Source: Cryptomeria japonica (Eukaryota > Streptophyta > Pinopsida > Cupressales > Cupressaceae). Taken from it: 64,000 bases of DNA. The notes beneath the pieces are model-generated. The model was not told the origin of the DNA, did not search any database, and saw only the letters and a list, made by a program, of their open reading frames with translations. Position numbers and translations under genes: made by a program. This document shows, piece by piece, positions 11,700-25,000 of the stretch (the stretch's first letter is position 1; each line of letters begins with the position of its first letter). Location: positions 481,092,900 through 481,156,899 of the forward strand of contig NC_081406.1 of the NCBI RefSeq assembly GCF_030272615.1, written 5' to 3'.

Positions 11700-14690
11700 C
11701 TTCACGTGGTTGGCCCTCTTAAGTAGAGAATATTAAACTATTCTCGAAACAAAGCGAAGCTCAATAAGATAACACACTTTTCAATATTTCATTATGTTGC
11801 ACAGTTAATCTTATTGAATAATGTACGTATATTGAATCTTAATTGCAGGGTCCAACAGAGCGAACATGAACAACACCATGGTGCGACTGCAAAAGTTGTG
11901 AATATGCCTCATCATGAATAAAGCTGAATTAGCGCATTCTCTGTAAAATCTCAAATGCTCTATACTTTGGAAGTTTTGAAATTTTTATGATCATATTGGT
12001 CCCCTGCCTAAAAGCTTTTTTCCTTGATTTGTTTGTGATACACATTGAGAGATTTTTGTTTTCCTTTTATTTATGCATGTCTTAACCATTCTCCACATGC
12101 TTCCCATTCTTATTTAGATTGTTGTATTTTTACATATATCTGCCATAATAATCCATGATGAAAACTGCCAAAAATGGAAATTTATCTTAGTTCGCAATTA
12201 CAAAATGCTTTTGTATAGGCCTCTCGAAGATTAAGTACATCAAATTGAGACTTTATAAATTGAGTGTATGTATTAGCAATCTCCCAAATTGTTCAATGGT
12301 CTCCAAACCTTGTCAATTTTTTATTTTTATTTTAACTCAAATTTGTATGGTATAGGCATATCATTGGTTGTGTGATTTTTTTTTTCCTTAAATGCTTCTA
12401 CAACCAAAAGAGACAAGTTTTAGATGAAAATGGGGTCTTATGGGCCTTTTTGACACAATGGTAGGTTCTTTAGACCTGAAAATGCCCCAAAAACTAGTCG
12501 ATTGCCTTAAGTTACAAACAAATCCTTGTTTGTGAGCATGCTTCTTGATCTCCAATTTTGGTGGAATGAAAGATAATATTGAATTTCTCAAGCCTTTTGG
12601 ATGCTTCGAAACCACCAAAAAAAAGCTACTTTGATCATTGAAATGTTGTAGTGACTTGGATAAAAAAAGAAAACTAAGTCTAAACTTTAGAAGTTAGTTT
12701 TTTCTTGTCAAATTGTTTTCAATTTTCAAATCATCCAAGGATGCAAGAGGAGTATATTTTGTTATGAGAAGATAAAAAAAAAACTTAGAATCTTTTGAAA
12801 CCATTGAAACATGGGGACCCCTTCCCCCCCTCCAAAATCCCTATTTTTTCAGGATGCAATACTTAGGGGAAACATCCCCTTGCCGCACCACTTAGGGACA
12901 TCCTAGGGACTCCAAGGAGTCTCTTGACCATCTTGAGGATGCCTATGAGTCTCCCATGGCCCCCAATTAGAAACTCCAATTCTAAACAAAAATGGTGAAA
13001 TTATTGTGAAAATGTCATCTGTATTAAAGGTTTGGCAATGCCCCCTAACCTTGATGGGGGCTCTGCCCCAAACCCCCCACAAGGGGCACTACCCATTGAC
13101 CCCAAACCTCTACCTACCATTCTTATTGTTAATGCAATCGTTTCCATTTTTTTTATGTTGACTAGTTTAAACACTTAGTATGCCAAAGTTTCATCTGCAA
13201 TTCTTATACTTATTCTTAGTTTGTTCCCAAAGTTCCAAAACTCTACCACCATTGTTAATGTTCAAATTTCAATGCAATCATTGACATATTTTTAATGTTT
13301 ATTGTAAAATTTACATAGTGTGGCAAAGTTTTATTTACAGTTGTTATACTTATTCTATACACATCCTTTTATAATTAATTTTTTAAGTTGTATATATATT
13401 TGCATCCCACCCCGCCCCCTTTGTCATCCCCCTGTCGTCCCCAAACTTAAGCCCTTGGTATGTTAAGATATGAAAGCTCACAATAGTTTCATTTGATATG
13501 TTAATCGAGGAAAAACCTACAATATATAGCTTCCAAGATTCCAAATCCATGAGGATCATGAAGAGGTAGAAAACCAAAAAAAGAAATTGCTTATCCAAGT
13601 TTCCAAATTTGTGACAAGGAAAAAGTAGAATCTCAATCAAAGAAGGAGAATGTGCAACTCATTATCTTATTCTACATAAGTAAAAATATTACCTAATTAA
13701 GCTTTTTAATAGTGGAATATCACACTTAGGATAAAACATATCCAAGGTAAATAAAATATTACATTGATAGGCTCTTTGGTTGCTCTAAAAGTGGTGCCTT
13801 ATGAATTATGTTCTTGGATACTAAAGTTTCCAAATTCTGGGTACTCTTGATAGCTTCTCGTAGAGATTGTGATTCGAAGGCTTTAACCAAACCTTTCAAT
13901 GGTTTCTATTGATGTGTTTTTTATGCACTATGCAACACAAAATAAAATACTAAGTATTCTATCCTCTCTTGAACAAAATCCTCTCAAGTGCTAAACTACG
14001 TGATCAAATGGGATGACTCCAAGATTCCAATAGTCAGGTCTTGACTTTATATTGCAGATAGACTCAATGATTGTGATGTGATATCTGCTGGAATCACAAG
14101 GGGGACTTACGTTGCTTGGGTCAAGACCTATCCATTCTCATGTTTCATGATTGATTTACACTCCATGATTTAGGTCATCCTTGAGCAACATCTCGACTTA
14201 GCCAAATTTTGTTTTTTGTACCCTAATTCTTTAATTTTGACCCCTTACTAGCATTGCCTTAGGTTTTATTGGAATTCTTGCTTCTCTAGCATGGGCACAT
14301 TTCTAGGGTTCATTCGCACAAATTGCTCTTGATGAGAAAGCTAGTATCATGACCATGACTTAAACAAAATTTTAACTTAGTCAAATTATCTCCTCCAAAC
14401 TTCTATGAGTTCATCGCCTTCATTCTTCATCATTTGGATGTCTTTTGTCATTGGAAGGTAATTCTTGACCACCATACCTCAATCTTGACCTATGCTACCC
14501 TAAAACCCTAGAACCTAGTCATGTTTACAATTGAGATCTTGGTGACTTGATCACTTAATACAACTTAATCATGCAGGTCTCATCTAACTCTAACACCAAC
14601 ACTTAAGCAAATCAACCCTAGCAACCAAGTACTTTGGGAAATATCTTGCAACTTGACAACATGGGTAATGATGGAGGAATGGAAGGTGAG
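11700..14690. other. Non-coding stretch
   Basis: No supported gene. It includes C-rich patches near 12810-12960 and 13040-13110. The open frames near 12388-12618 and 13383-13640 (minus) resemble nothing known and have no coding signature. An LTR-like piece from 13893 is listed separately. Confidence 0.6.
13893..14140 (+). mobile_element. LTR-like fragment related to the right end of the 8.3-kb insertion
   Basis: The stretch from TTGATGTGTTTTTTATGCAC through AATAAAATACTAAGTATTCTATCCTCTCTTGA to AATAGTCAGGTCTTGA closely matches, in opposite orientation, the terminal 150-200 bp at 56861 (starting TGTTGATGTGTTTTTTAGAC on the minus strand). The match identifies a dispersed repeat, probably an LTR start. 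No partner LTR or TSD was found here. Confidence 0.5.
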
Positions 14691-14699
14691 ACCTATAGA

Positions 14700-14872
14700 G
14701 GTGAGAGAGAGAGAGAGGGGGTGAGAGGAAGAGATAATGACCTGGAGAGGGCAGAGAAAGAGAAGTAGAGAGGGAGAGAAGAAGAGAGGGATGGAGAAAG
14801 AGACCTAGAGAGGGGAGAGAGAAGAGAGATAGTAGAGAGGGATAGAGAAGAGAGATAAAAGAGAGATACCAA
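14700..14872. repeat. GA-rich purine tract
   Basis: A run of GAGAGA, GGGAGAGA and GAAGAGAG units with almost no pyrimidines on the plus strand. The serine/leucine-rich open frame on the minus strand is a product of this composition. Confidence 0.9.
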
Positions 14873-14914
14873 TGTCAATCTTTTTCTATTAAAAAAAAAT
14901 TCCCGAAAAATCGA

Positions 14915-15076
14915 CCTATCGTCGGAATTCCGATTCCAAAAGGTAAAATTCCGACAGAGGAGTGTCGTCGGATGCACAGCATCCTCATCGGAGAGAGTTC
15001 TAACGAGGATGTTGTGCATCCGACAACACTCCTCTGTCGAAATTTTACCCTTTGGAATCGAAATTCCAATGATAGG
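14915..15076. repeat. Long imperfect inverted repeat (hairpin), arms about 72 bp
   Basis: The left arm, 14915-14986 (starts CCTATCGTCGGAATTCCGAT), pairs with 15005-15076 (ends in TTCCAATGATAGG) around an 18-bp loop. Only scattered mismatches are seen. The arms contain CGACAGAGGAGTGT and its complement and copies of the GTCGGAA/TTCCGAC motif that continues to 15284. It fits the subterminal region of a CACTA element, or a foldback derivative that could give a small-RNA precursor if transcribed. Confidence 0.85.
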
Positions 15077-15284
15077 CCGAGATCGCGATGGTATTCTTTC
15101 GGGGTATGAGCATCCATGGTGGCCATCGAAAAGGTTGGAGGTGATGTCGGAATTGCGAAAACTACAAGGATAGTCGGAACTTCCGACACAAAGTTTTCGA
15201 CGACTTTTTTTGTCGGTAGTGCGACGAAATTGTGTCGGATTTCCGACGATTTGTCGTCGAAATTTTGACCCGAATGTACTAGTG
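15077..15284 (+). mobile_element. CACTA-type 3' subterminal region and terminus
   Basis: Many copies of GTCGGAA, TTCCGAC and CGACGA(A/C) lie in both orientations, as in the subterminal repeats where En/Spm TNPA proteins bind. The block ends TACTAGTG at 15284, the complement of a CACTAGTA terminus. No matching CACTAGTACATTCG start was found upstream in the window, so the other end is lost, diverged or displaced. The candidate TIR at 2364 shares only the first eight bases. Confidence 0.5.
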
Positions 15285-15606
15285 ATTCTTGCTACAATCT
15301 TTCTCTTTGTAACCATATCTTTTTCGGAATGTATCTTTTCTGGACTTGTAGAACTTCTCGGGATCCATGTGACCCAACCATCAATTACTTCCTAGAAACC
15401 TTGAGTTCGAGTTTCGCCCATTTTCGGTACCCGAGCTCTTCAATACAATATTTCCTCATTTCCCTTTGCATCTAGTCACTGTCTACCAGCTTTCGTAGAG
15501 AGATATTCTCAGAAGTGACAAGCCTCGAATACTATGTGCTATCATGACATAATTGAAACCATAACGCTTATCCTCGATGCACCCTGCTTATCTTAGACAA
15601 TCTCTG

Positions 15607-18600
15607 TCAACCGATTCCAGTTCTTGGAATTTCGTCTTTATCTGCAGCAAGGATCGAGAACAATTCGTCCAGTAGCTCCTCCTTCTTATCCATCTGTTTT
15701 GGACCATCGCAATCGATTCCTCTATTTGCCAGCCAGTCCGCCGCCAAGTTGCCCTCTCAGTATATGTGTTTAAGGGTGAAACTGTTTAAGCTATCGCATA
15801 ATCTTCAGATTTTGTGACGAACCGCCTCCAATTTCCAATTTTCAAATTTCTGTTTGGATATCTCATTCAGAATAATTTGCGAGTCTCCCTCTATTTCTAT
15901 GTCTTGGAAGCCACGGGCCACACACCATTCCAGCCCAGCTAACAACCCTGCCATTTCTGCCATGTTATTTGTATTGATTCCTAAAGGACCGTAATTTGCC
16001 CCAACAAAGTTGCCAAATTTGTCCCTTATAATGGCACCATAACCTGATTTTCCAGGATTACCACAGCTAGCTCCGTCGAAGTTAACCTTTATGTTTCCTG
16101 TCGTTGGAGGAGACCAAACTACTCTGTCTTTGTTCTGCTTCTTGTCCATTAGCTTGTAACCACTAATCTTCGTTAAGTTCCAATGTCTTTCCATCTCTTT
16201 GTCCCATGAAGAATAAGAACAATACTTTCTTCCCACTACTTTCACATTGAAGACTTCTTCTATGGCTCCTTTAATTTTAGGAATTAGAGAATCATAAGAC
16301 AGAGCTTCCTCATTGAAAAATCTTCTATTTCTCTCCTTCCATATATGCCAAACAAGCAGAGCTGGACTCACCACCCACATAATGCTCCATTTGATTTTTT
16401 AAAACTGGAAGGCCACGCTAATAAAAAACTTTTTAATGATTGACTTCTCACCGATCCAAGCTGCAAATTGTCCAATAGCCAATCCCAAACTTTTTTAGAG
16501 TACGAACACCAGTATAAGAGATGGTCCACTATCTCTTCATTTTCCATGCATAGAATGCATATGCTCGAACCTGCAATTCCAATTGTTTTCAACTTGTCCC
16601 CTGTTAGGATGCGACCGTGAAAAGTTGTCCAAAGGAATGCCCCTGCCTTGGGCAATACCAATTTATGCCAACACAACACCGAGGGCCACTCCACATTTTG
16701 TATTCTGCTCCTAAGGATCTCATATCCCAAATTAACCTTATATTTTCTAGTTTTAGATGCACTCCATAATAACTGGTCCACTTCATTTTGATAGATGATT
16801 TTTTTTTTCCTGTTTAGAATGTCCTTTAGCTCCACATTCTTCTCCATCTTCCATTCTCCTACTGATTTCCATTCAATCCACTCTGACTCCATCTGCCCAT
16901 CCATAATATAATCAGCCACATACGGACCAACCACTTCTTCCACTTCATTAACCCAAACCGTGTCGTCTATTTCTTCAGCTAAAGAAATATCACCATTCCA
17001 TGAATCTCTCCAAAATTTAGCCTTTCCACCATTACCAATTTTCCATGTCAGATGCTCTGTTATTATACTTCTGCTTTCCCAAATATATTTCCAAATTGGA
17101 GATCCCTTAATCGAGTTAGCCACTGTAAAAATCCTTTCTGCATTGTTTGAATCCAGATACTTAGCAGCCATAATCTTACACCAGGATTTGTGAGGTTGAG
17201 CATACATTTTCCATGCTAATTTAGCCCCTAGAGCCAAATTGTGCAAGTCCATTTTTCTTAAACCCGCACCTCCCTCCAATTTTATTAAATAGGTTGTATC
17301 CCAATTGATGAGAGGAATTGTCTTCTTCTCCTGTGCTCCTTCCCACAAAAACTTTTTGAACAGACTGTCTAACTCTTTGGCTACTTTAAACGATAACCGA
17401 AAACATGACATTTGATAAATAGGGATCGCTGAAAGAACAAATTTAATCATTTGGATTCTACCTGCCTGAGTTAACCACTTGTTCTTCCAAGAGGAGGCCT
17501 TTACTTGACATTTGTTGATCACTTCCTCCCACATTCTGTTTTGGTGTTTGCTCGGGTCTAAGTAAACCCCTAAGTACTTCAAAGGAAAATTGCCCTGTGG
17601 ATAACCCATTATTTCCCCAATTTTACATTGCATCCTCACATTAGTGTTGAAGAAATATATCATTGACTTCTCCTTGTTCATACTCTAACCCGATCTTTTT
17701 TCGTAATCATTCAGTAACATCTTAATTACCTTGGCTTCCTTCTCAGTGGCTTCCCCAAAAAGAATTGTATCATCAGCAAATTGAGAGTGGGAAATTGGAT
17801 CAATACTGTTGTGGATGAGTGCACCTTTCCACAATCTCGTTTTTACAAGTTTCTTGATATTTCTACCCAGAATCTCAGCCATTAATACAAACAAGAAAGG
17901 AGACAAGGGATCGCCTCGTCTAAGACCATTAGTAGCTTGAAAAAAACCTACTATAGATCCATTTACAATGATGGAATATGATACTAAGGAGACACAATGT
18001 TTTATAGATTTTATCCAACTAGAATCAAAACCAAATATTTCAAGAACAGAGAAGAGGAAGTACCAATTCACCCGATCGTATGCCTTACTAACATCTAGTT
18101 TAACAACCATCCCCTGAGTCTTGCTCCTTTTCATCGAGTGCATAGTTTCAGCAACAGTGATTATGCTATCAGCAATTTCTCTCCCAGGAGTAAAACCATG
18201 TTGTTCTGGAGATACCAGCTTGTCCAAAACTATCTTCAACCTATTAACCATAACTTTGGATATTATTTTATATATTGAATTACACAGAGATATTGGCCTA
18301 TAATCAGCAATACTCTGACAACTTTATTTTTTTGGAATCAGGGCTATAAGAGTATTATTTATTTCTTTGACAAATTTGCCTTTCCTTTGAAATTCCTCCA
18401 CCACCATCCAAATATCCTCTCCCATGAATTTCCAACACCTTTGATACAACTCCATTGTCACCCCGTCTGGACTCAAAGCTTTATGCGAATGCAGCTCAAA
18501 TGTTGCCTTTTTAGCTTCGTCTTTTGTAATTGATGCTAAAAGTGATGTGTTATCCTCCTCCAAAATCTGTTTGTCAATGATATCCAAAAGATATTCAACT

Positions 18601-19862
18601 GTTTCATCTCTAACCCCTTCCGAAGATCCCAAGATTTCTTCAAAATATTTGACTGCTATGTTCTCCAACTCTTCTGCTTTGCCAACCATTTTGCCCGATT
18701 CATCTTTCAACTGATTGATTCTATTTTTATTCCTTTTTGCTTTTAAGGAGGCAAGAAAGAATTTGGAATTTGAATCCCCTGCATCTATCCATAATTCTCT
18801 AGATTTGTCCTGCCAAAACATTTCTTCTCTTAGAAGAATTTCTGCCAGTTCAGCTTTAAGGGAAATCTCAGCATGGAACTCTTCATTCATCATCCCCTTC
18901 TCGATCACCAAGTTATTGATCCTATCTAGTTCCGCTTCCACCCTTAATTTTTCAACAAAAATATTCTTGAAGGATACCACATTCCATGTTTTGATTTTGT
19001 TCTTAAGATATTTCATCTTTTTGATAAAACAATAACTTGGAGTGCCTTTAATATCTGTACATTCTTTCCACCACTTCTCAATGTTTACTTCGAAGTTTGA
19101 ATCTCTCCACCACATACTCAAAAACTTAAAATTTCCATTCACCTTCATCAATGGTATTGTGCAATTCAACTATATCGGAAAGTGATTCGAAAGTGTTATG
19201 GGCTGGATAATTGACTCCAAATCAAACTTACCTCTTAACCAAAATGATCCAACAAAAATTATGTCCAATCTCTCGGAAATTCTGCTAAAATTTTCCCTCC
19301 TATTAGTCCATGTAAATTTTCCAGATTTAGGGACTACATCAAAGAGGTTATTGTCTGTTACAAAATCTCTGAAATCTTCCATCACTCGGGCATTCATACT
19401 TAAACCTCCAAATTTTTCTTCATTTTTGAGTAATGCATTGAAATCTCCTGCCACAATGGCTTTCTCCGAATCAATCATTCTAATCTGATCTGTAATTTCT
19501 ATCCAAACCCTTTTCTTTTCTTATGTCTTAGTCGGTGCATAAACATTGAATAGGGAAAAATCCATTTCTTCCTGCAAAATTCTTACTTTACAATGCATCC
19601 AATTTTCTTGCTTATTGATCAGATCTACTACCACTTTATCTGGATTCCAAAGAACCGCCATTCCGCCCATGGATCCTATCGCCTCTTGATACACACCATC
19701 CCACATCCTGCTAAAAGATTTGAAAAAGGAGGCTTTTTCTTCATTAAGCTTGGTCTCTTGCATCATTATGATATCTCCTGAAATTCTTTGAATAGCCCTT
19801 TTGACCAAGCGTTTTTTGTCAGGGGTTGATAGACCCTTGACATTCCATGTTGTTATTTTCAT
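15607..19862 (-). pseudogene. LINE ORF2: endonuclease, reverse transcriptase, RNase H (broken)
   Basis: The start TTWNVKGLS at 19862 opens an APE-type endonuclease, with MQETKL, GDFNALL and SNHFP marking its catalytic blocks (19862-19180). Reverse transcriptase follows with LIALIPKK, ADYRPISL, HGFTPGREI, KLDVSKAYDRV, GLRRGDPLSPFLF and the FADD catalytic box near 17770. A zf-RVT region (ILCMENEEIVDHLL) lies near 16540. RNase H starts VNFDGASCGNPG near 16080 and ends NLAADWLANR near 15725. Frame breaks are a TAA after YAPTKT (19521), TAG after HFPI (19170), TAA after IPKK (18324), TAG after YEKRSG (17685), a one-base shift near 16380 and TGA near 15757. All but the shift lie in one frame, so the ORF decayed recently enough to be read through by eye. 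The protein would nick target DNA and copy the element's RNA. Confidence 0.9.
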
Positions 19863-19981
19863 TGTTTACCAAGGGAGATTCCTACTCCCTTGGTTTTCTT
19901 AATAAAATCCAACACACCAATTATACCCTTCTCCTTGGCTCTATCCTCTCTCTTATGTTTATTGCTTTTTCTGCCCCTTAC

Positions 19982-21079
19982 TCATTTTGTTTTCCCCAAC
20001 AATACGTTAGCCGATTGACTAATGCTTCTAGGATCAATATTCTCCAATTCATCAATTAGATATGGTTCATCATCTGAACCCCTTTCGTATTCAAATTCAG
20101 TATTTGACAACCCTTTCACTTTTGTGGTTGAGTCTCTGAAATCCTCCTCTATATTGATTCTACTGCCATTAATATTTCCTTCACTAGTTCCAACATTGAT
20201 TTCCTTCTGCTTTATCTCACCATCTTCCATTGCTGCATCCTCCAAAATTTTCAGCCTAATTTCCGAGTCACCATCGATTTCCTTCTGCGATGTAACTGTT
20301 TCTAATCTTTCTTTCTCATGAGTCTATTCATCTTCCGCATTTTGTATCTTATCTTGGAACTCAGCCGTTTTCTTTTTTCCCTCTGATATTCTCCTCCAAA
20401 TCTGTACTGGTTTTCTAAATATCTTGTTTGCCTTTCTGACGAACATCTTGCAATCCTTCTCTCCATGGAATTTACTACCACATCTGGGGCATCTTGGTAT
20501 TTCTTTATCAATCTCCACTTTTTGAGACCATTCCCCCTGTTCAGATACCAAGGTTATTCTTTCTGGAATTCTTTTGACTGCTGCAATTCTCATGCGGGTG
20601 CATTTACATATGTCTTCTACATCATCGAAGTCTGTTTCCAGCAATGTACCCAATGTTCTACCGATTTTCTCCCATAATTCCTCACTCCAGTATTCTATCG
20701 GGAGGTTATATAAGAGAATCCAAACCGGCTCAGAATAAACAACCAACGAGGTAGGGTCAAAATGAGGCGTCCATGGTTGGATGTAAACTGCATGTGACAT
20801 GATGAACCAGTTTCTATCTGAGAGTGCTCTATTTCTCTCCTCCTCCTCTTCGAACAGAACTACAAAAAAACCTTTAGCGATGAATTTAGTTACAATTCTT
20901 TTTCCCCAATTGCATTCGACCCAGTTCCTTATTTCCTTTCTCCGCCAATTCAGTCGTATTATTTTGGCTATTACTGCATAATCTTCCCAAAACACCACAT
21001 CCTCCTTCAATTCTTTAGAAAAGTCTATTCGAATATCCTCTGCGTGCCCTCCCTTTCCGCCATTAAAAGGTAATGACAT
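19982..21079 (-). pseudogene. LINE ORF1: DUF4283-like / CCHC RNA-binding protein
   Basis: The start MSLPFNGGKGGHAEDI at 21079 gives a 251-residue open frame. It has the plant DUF4283 pattern (RNWFIMSHAVYIQPW, VWILLYNLPIEYWSEE) and a zinc knuckle CPRCGSKFHGEKDC near residues 205-218. A TAG at 20324 is followed in the same frame by a further acidic stretch ending at 19982, so the ancestral protein was probably about 365 residues. ORF1 proteins coat the LINE RNA. It lies directly upstream of ORF2, with 119 bp between the stop and the ORF2 start. Confidence 0.85.
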
Positions 21080-21099
21080 TGGAGAGCAAGCTTTTGTCC

Positions 21100-22090
21100 T
21101 TATTTTTTATTTAACTATTTTTGGTAGAAGTGAAGACTTAATTAGCATTAAATAATTAATAATTTTTTAATTGAGTGCATAAAAGGATACAATAAATAAA
21201 ATAATGATTTTATTTATTTTTAGGAGAGATTTGTTTAGAAAAGTGAATAATTAAATAAATTCAAGAATTCATTTAATTACAGAAGACTAGAAGAAAAATA
21301 ATTTATTAAATAATTTTAATTATTTAATTAATAAACACGAGAAAATAATTAAAAAATAATTAATAAAATAAATAATTTAATTCAAGTGCATGAGAGCAAT
21401 AAATAAATAAAATTAAAAAATTTATTGATTTATTTTAGAAGAAATAAATTTTGAAAAGTGAGTAATTAAGTAAATTAAAGAATTTATTTAATTGTAGAAG
21501 ATTTAGTTAACTAACTAAATACTTAAAAATAATTATTTAATTATAGGAGACAAGAAGAAAAGAATTGATTAAATAATTAAAGTTATTTAATTAATATTAG
21601 AAGAAGAAAAAATTAAAAAATTAAAAATTATTTAATCATGTGCATGAGAAAATAATTAGCAAAAGAAAAATAAATAAATTATTTAATTCACGTATGAAAA
21701 AAGAATTAAATAAAAGAAAAAATATATTTAAGAAATGAATAATTAAATAAATTAAAACCATTCATTTAATTATATAAGAGAATGTTAGTTGATTAAATAA
21801 TTAAAATAATTATTTAGTTATAGGGAAAGTGGAAGAAAATGATTTAATTAAATAATTAAAATTATTTAATTAATGTGCATGGAAGAAAATTTGATAATTA
21901 AATAATTAAAATATTTCTTGAATTAAATAATAATGTTGGAAGGAATTAAGATAATTAAATAATTAAAAATTATTTAATTTATGGTTAAGGGGAGGAAATT
22001 TGAAATTTGAAATTGAAATGGAAGAATTAAATTATTTTAATTGAATAATTAATTTTATTTAATTAATTAAGAGCAAAGTTAGTAAATGTC
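21100..22090. repeat. Very AT-rich degenerate repeat block
   Basis: The block is built from TTAATTATTTAATTAAATAATTAAA motifs broken by short GA-rich pieces such as TGCATGAGA and GAAGAAAA. Larger units are visible: GTGAATAATTAAATAAATT near 21244, GTGAGTAATTAAGTAAATT near 21460 and ATGAATAATTAAATAAATT near 21737, each followed by an (A/T)TTTATTTAATT block. Spacings of roughly 215-280 bp suggest an old tandem array. It has no coding potential and might be a matrix-attachment-like region. Confidence 0.7.
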
Positions 22091-25000
22091 AATATGTAGA
22101 CATCAGGACAATTTTAAGTGTCTACACCTTCATCTAGTTGAGTTTTGTTGGATCCTAGACAACCATCATTGGTGTTGTTTTCTAAGTATGTCATAAGTGT
22201 TTTAAAGTATGCTTTGGTATGGATTTGAGGTTGATGATTCCCCCATCCTATCATTGTGTGGTGTCACGAGAGAATGTGATCATGGGTTTGTACCTGATCA
22301 TCTGTTAGGTGTTGTTTTCCTCTCTCTCATTGGTTAATCGTGGTGGTTTTGTCCCATGACTGTTCAATCTTTTGCATGTGTCACCTTGTGTATATAATGG
22401 TGAGGTTATTCTGGTTGTCTTTACCCTTTTTTTGTAATGTTCTGTATGGCACTTGTGTGTGCATTGTAGTGCAAGTACGACATGTTGTCAATATTTGGTG
22501 GTGATGTTTCCAAAAAAATAAAATTATTCTCCAAGGATAATCGACTGGCAACTTTGATGATACTGGTTTTGTTTTGTTTTGTATAAAATAGTATAGTCTA
22601 TTGATCTAGAAGTAGGTATTCCTCCATGTATATATCACAGTAGCTAAATCTGCGTATTGTATTTGTAAATGTGGACCAGGGGTCCAAATAGACACTCCGG
22701 ACAATCTTTTTGTAACAACGTTATTCTCATATATGCAATATAAAAAAAAATTGTTTCATTAAGTTTTACCTTGGTCCTTCAAATAGAGAATTACATTTAT
22801 TATATTTTTATGTGTATCATCATCTAATGCATCCAATGAATGTTTTTTTATTATCTTTGATCATTCTTGAAGTCACTAACTCAACATCATCATGAGGCTT
22901 GAAACAAGGGAATAACTATCCCTATTATTTCAAACTATTGGCAACACAACTAGTTCTTTTGTGAAAATAGACATGGGAATTAATTACATATCGAAAGCAA
23001 GCATCAAGGGATTTTTAATGATCTTATTTACATTTGCATTAATTGGATTCACAAGAGCATGACCCATAATTGAAATTATGAGTTAAATAAAATATTCATT
23101 GGATGTATGTATATTAATTTATTGCAAATGATTTGTGTACTGAGATAACTCTATATTTTCCTTGTAAAAGTAGTTATGAAATATTGAAGTTAAAAAATTA
23201 TATAGTGTTTTGATAGTGAAATTTGAATGTCTTCAAAGAACAAGATAGTAAAAATATTATGTAGTTGAAATTTTTCGTTTTTGTCTTACATATCTATCCT
23301 AAATCAAGAACTTGCATCACAATATAGTCCAGAAAATAAAAGCAAATAAAACACGATGGAAATCTTATAGGGCTAAGGTTGTCTTCTACATATTTTAAAT
23401 TTCATTTTATACCTAATTTGGTATGGACTAGAAGAAAAAATTATCATTAGAAATATTTTGCTCGATTAATTAAAAATTTTGAGTTACAATAAAGATTATT
23501 GAAGGTAGAAATATATCATGTATGCAATTTGTTATCCTTCTCCATTTGAGCCTATTACTTTATATAAACAATTATTAACAAAATTAGGAGAGAAGCATAT
23601 AGTCTACGTAGTGCTCAATTTTAGCAAACTATGTCATGTTGAGTTTCCCTACAAGAATTATAGCAACCACTAAGTAACATCAAGGTAGACCAACTATGGT
23701 TTGTGATGTTTTGGTGTACTCGTTAAATTCATACAGAATGAAGTGTAGCACTACGCAAATATCAGAGGTTATGGTCACTAGCATGTGAATTATAGTTTTG
23801 GATGACCTTAGTGTTGTCAAATTATTTTATTTTTTCAATTGTACATATATAAAGTTTGTTAATGAAAGGCATACATGTTACTTTTGAGTAATAGAGATTA
23901 CTTCAAACAATGTTTATTAGCTAATGGGAAAAAAAAACAATTAAGAGTGTACTTATATCATACCATATTGGGATCTTATGACATGCACTAGTTAATGGCT
24001 TGTGGGGTTATGATACACTAACATTAGAATTGATTGGCATGCTACATGGATGATGGTGGTTAACATGCAATGATCAAGTGTGTTCACTTGTCAATATTGC
24101 TCAAGATCCTATCAACTGTGCAACTAAATAAATTATGTAGACATATATGCCAAATGTTTGTACTTAGCCTCATAGATGATAGTGATCAGATGCCTCCCTT
24201 AAGGAGCTCTTATAGTACAATATTTTGCAAATATATTTGGTAGGCAACAAACTAGATAACCTTGTAAGATAAAAATTGAATTCATTATTGAATTATGGTT
24301 AGGGATTAAATGCATCTATTAGGTCGTATATGGGATGACACAAAAGGCTTGTGAGTTAAACATTCAATTGTAAGAGTCAATTAGCATGGGGTTCACAGGA
24401 GATAGTATTTTGACATGAGAAATACCAATTTATGTACTTATGAAGGACACCTATCTACAATTGTAATTGCACACAATTTTTTTTTTAAATACAATTTATA
24501 ACCTATCCCTTGCCTTTGCTTTGTCGTCTCCTTGTGTGGGGCTTCATGGCTTATTTTTGTGTCTTGTTTTGTTTTGGGGATTTTTGGTTGCTCCTTGATA
24601 TTCCCATTTTGTTGTTCGCTTATATGTCACTTCTTGTGAGACTCATTTTGTATGCCTTCTTGGCCGTTTTGTAATGGGTCCAGAACCTTCCTATGCTTTT
24701 ACCTTAATCAAAACCTTTGCCCCTCGCCAAGGATTGGTGATTTATTTGATAAAATAATAGGTGAATCTAATTGTATGAATTTTTTTCTTCTCTTCCTCAA
24801 AATTATGGATGATGAAGTACAATTCAAAACATTGATCTAAATAATCATACAATTGGTATTTAGAAGCATTTGTCAAGCAAAGCCTTAAAATGGAGTGTGT
24901 TCTATGTTGGAGTGAATAATCTAAGGCATATGCAATGGTGGCCAAGGATTTGAGATTTATTTGATAAAATGAGAGGTTAATTAGTTGTATTGGAACGGTA

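Larger units (their letters stand above)
15300..21100 (-). mobile_element. L1-type LINE (non-LTR retrotransposon), nearly full length
   Basis: The minus strand carries, in order, an ORF1 with a DUF4283-like region and CCHC knuckle (21079-19982) and an ORF2 with endonuclease, reverse transcriptase, zf-RVT and a C-terminal RNase H (19862-15607). This architecture is that of plant L1 elements with RNase H. Both ORFs carry stops, so the element cannot move by itself. The 3' end is somewhere in 15285-15420. No clear poly(A) or TSD was identified, so the limits are approximate. Confidence 0.85.

Noticed and set aside
14693-15316. 207-codon minus-strand frame
   Set aside because: It runs through the GA tract and the hairpin, giving a serine/leucine repeat tail; no domain is recognisable.
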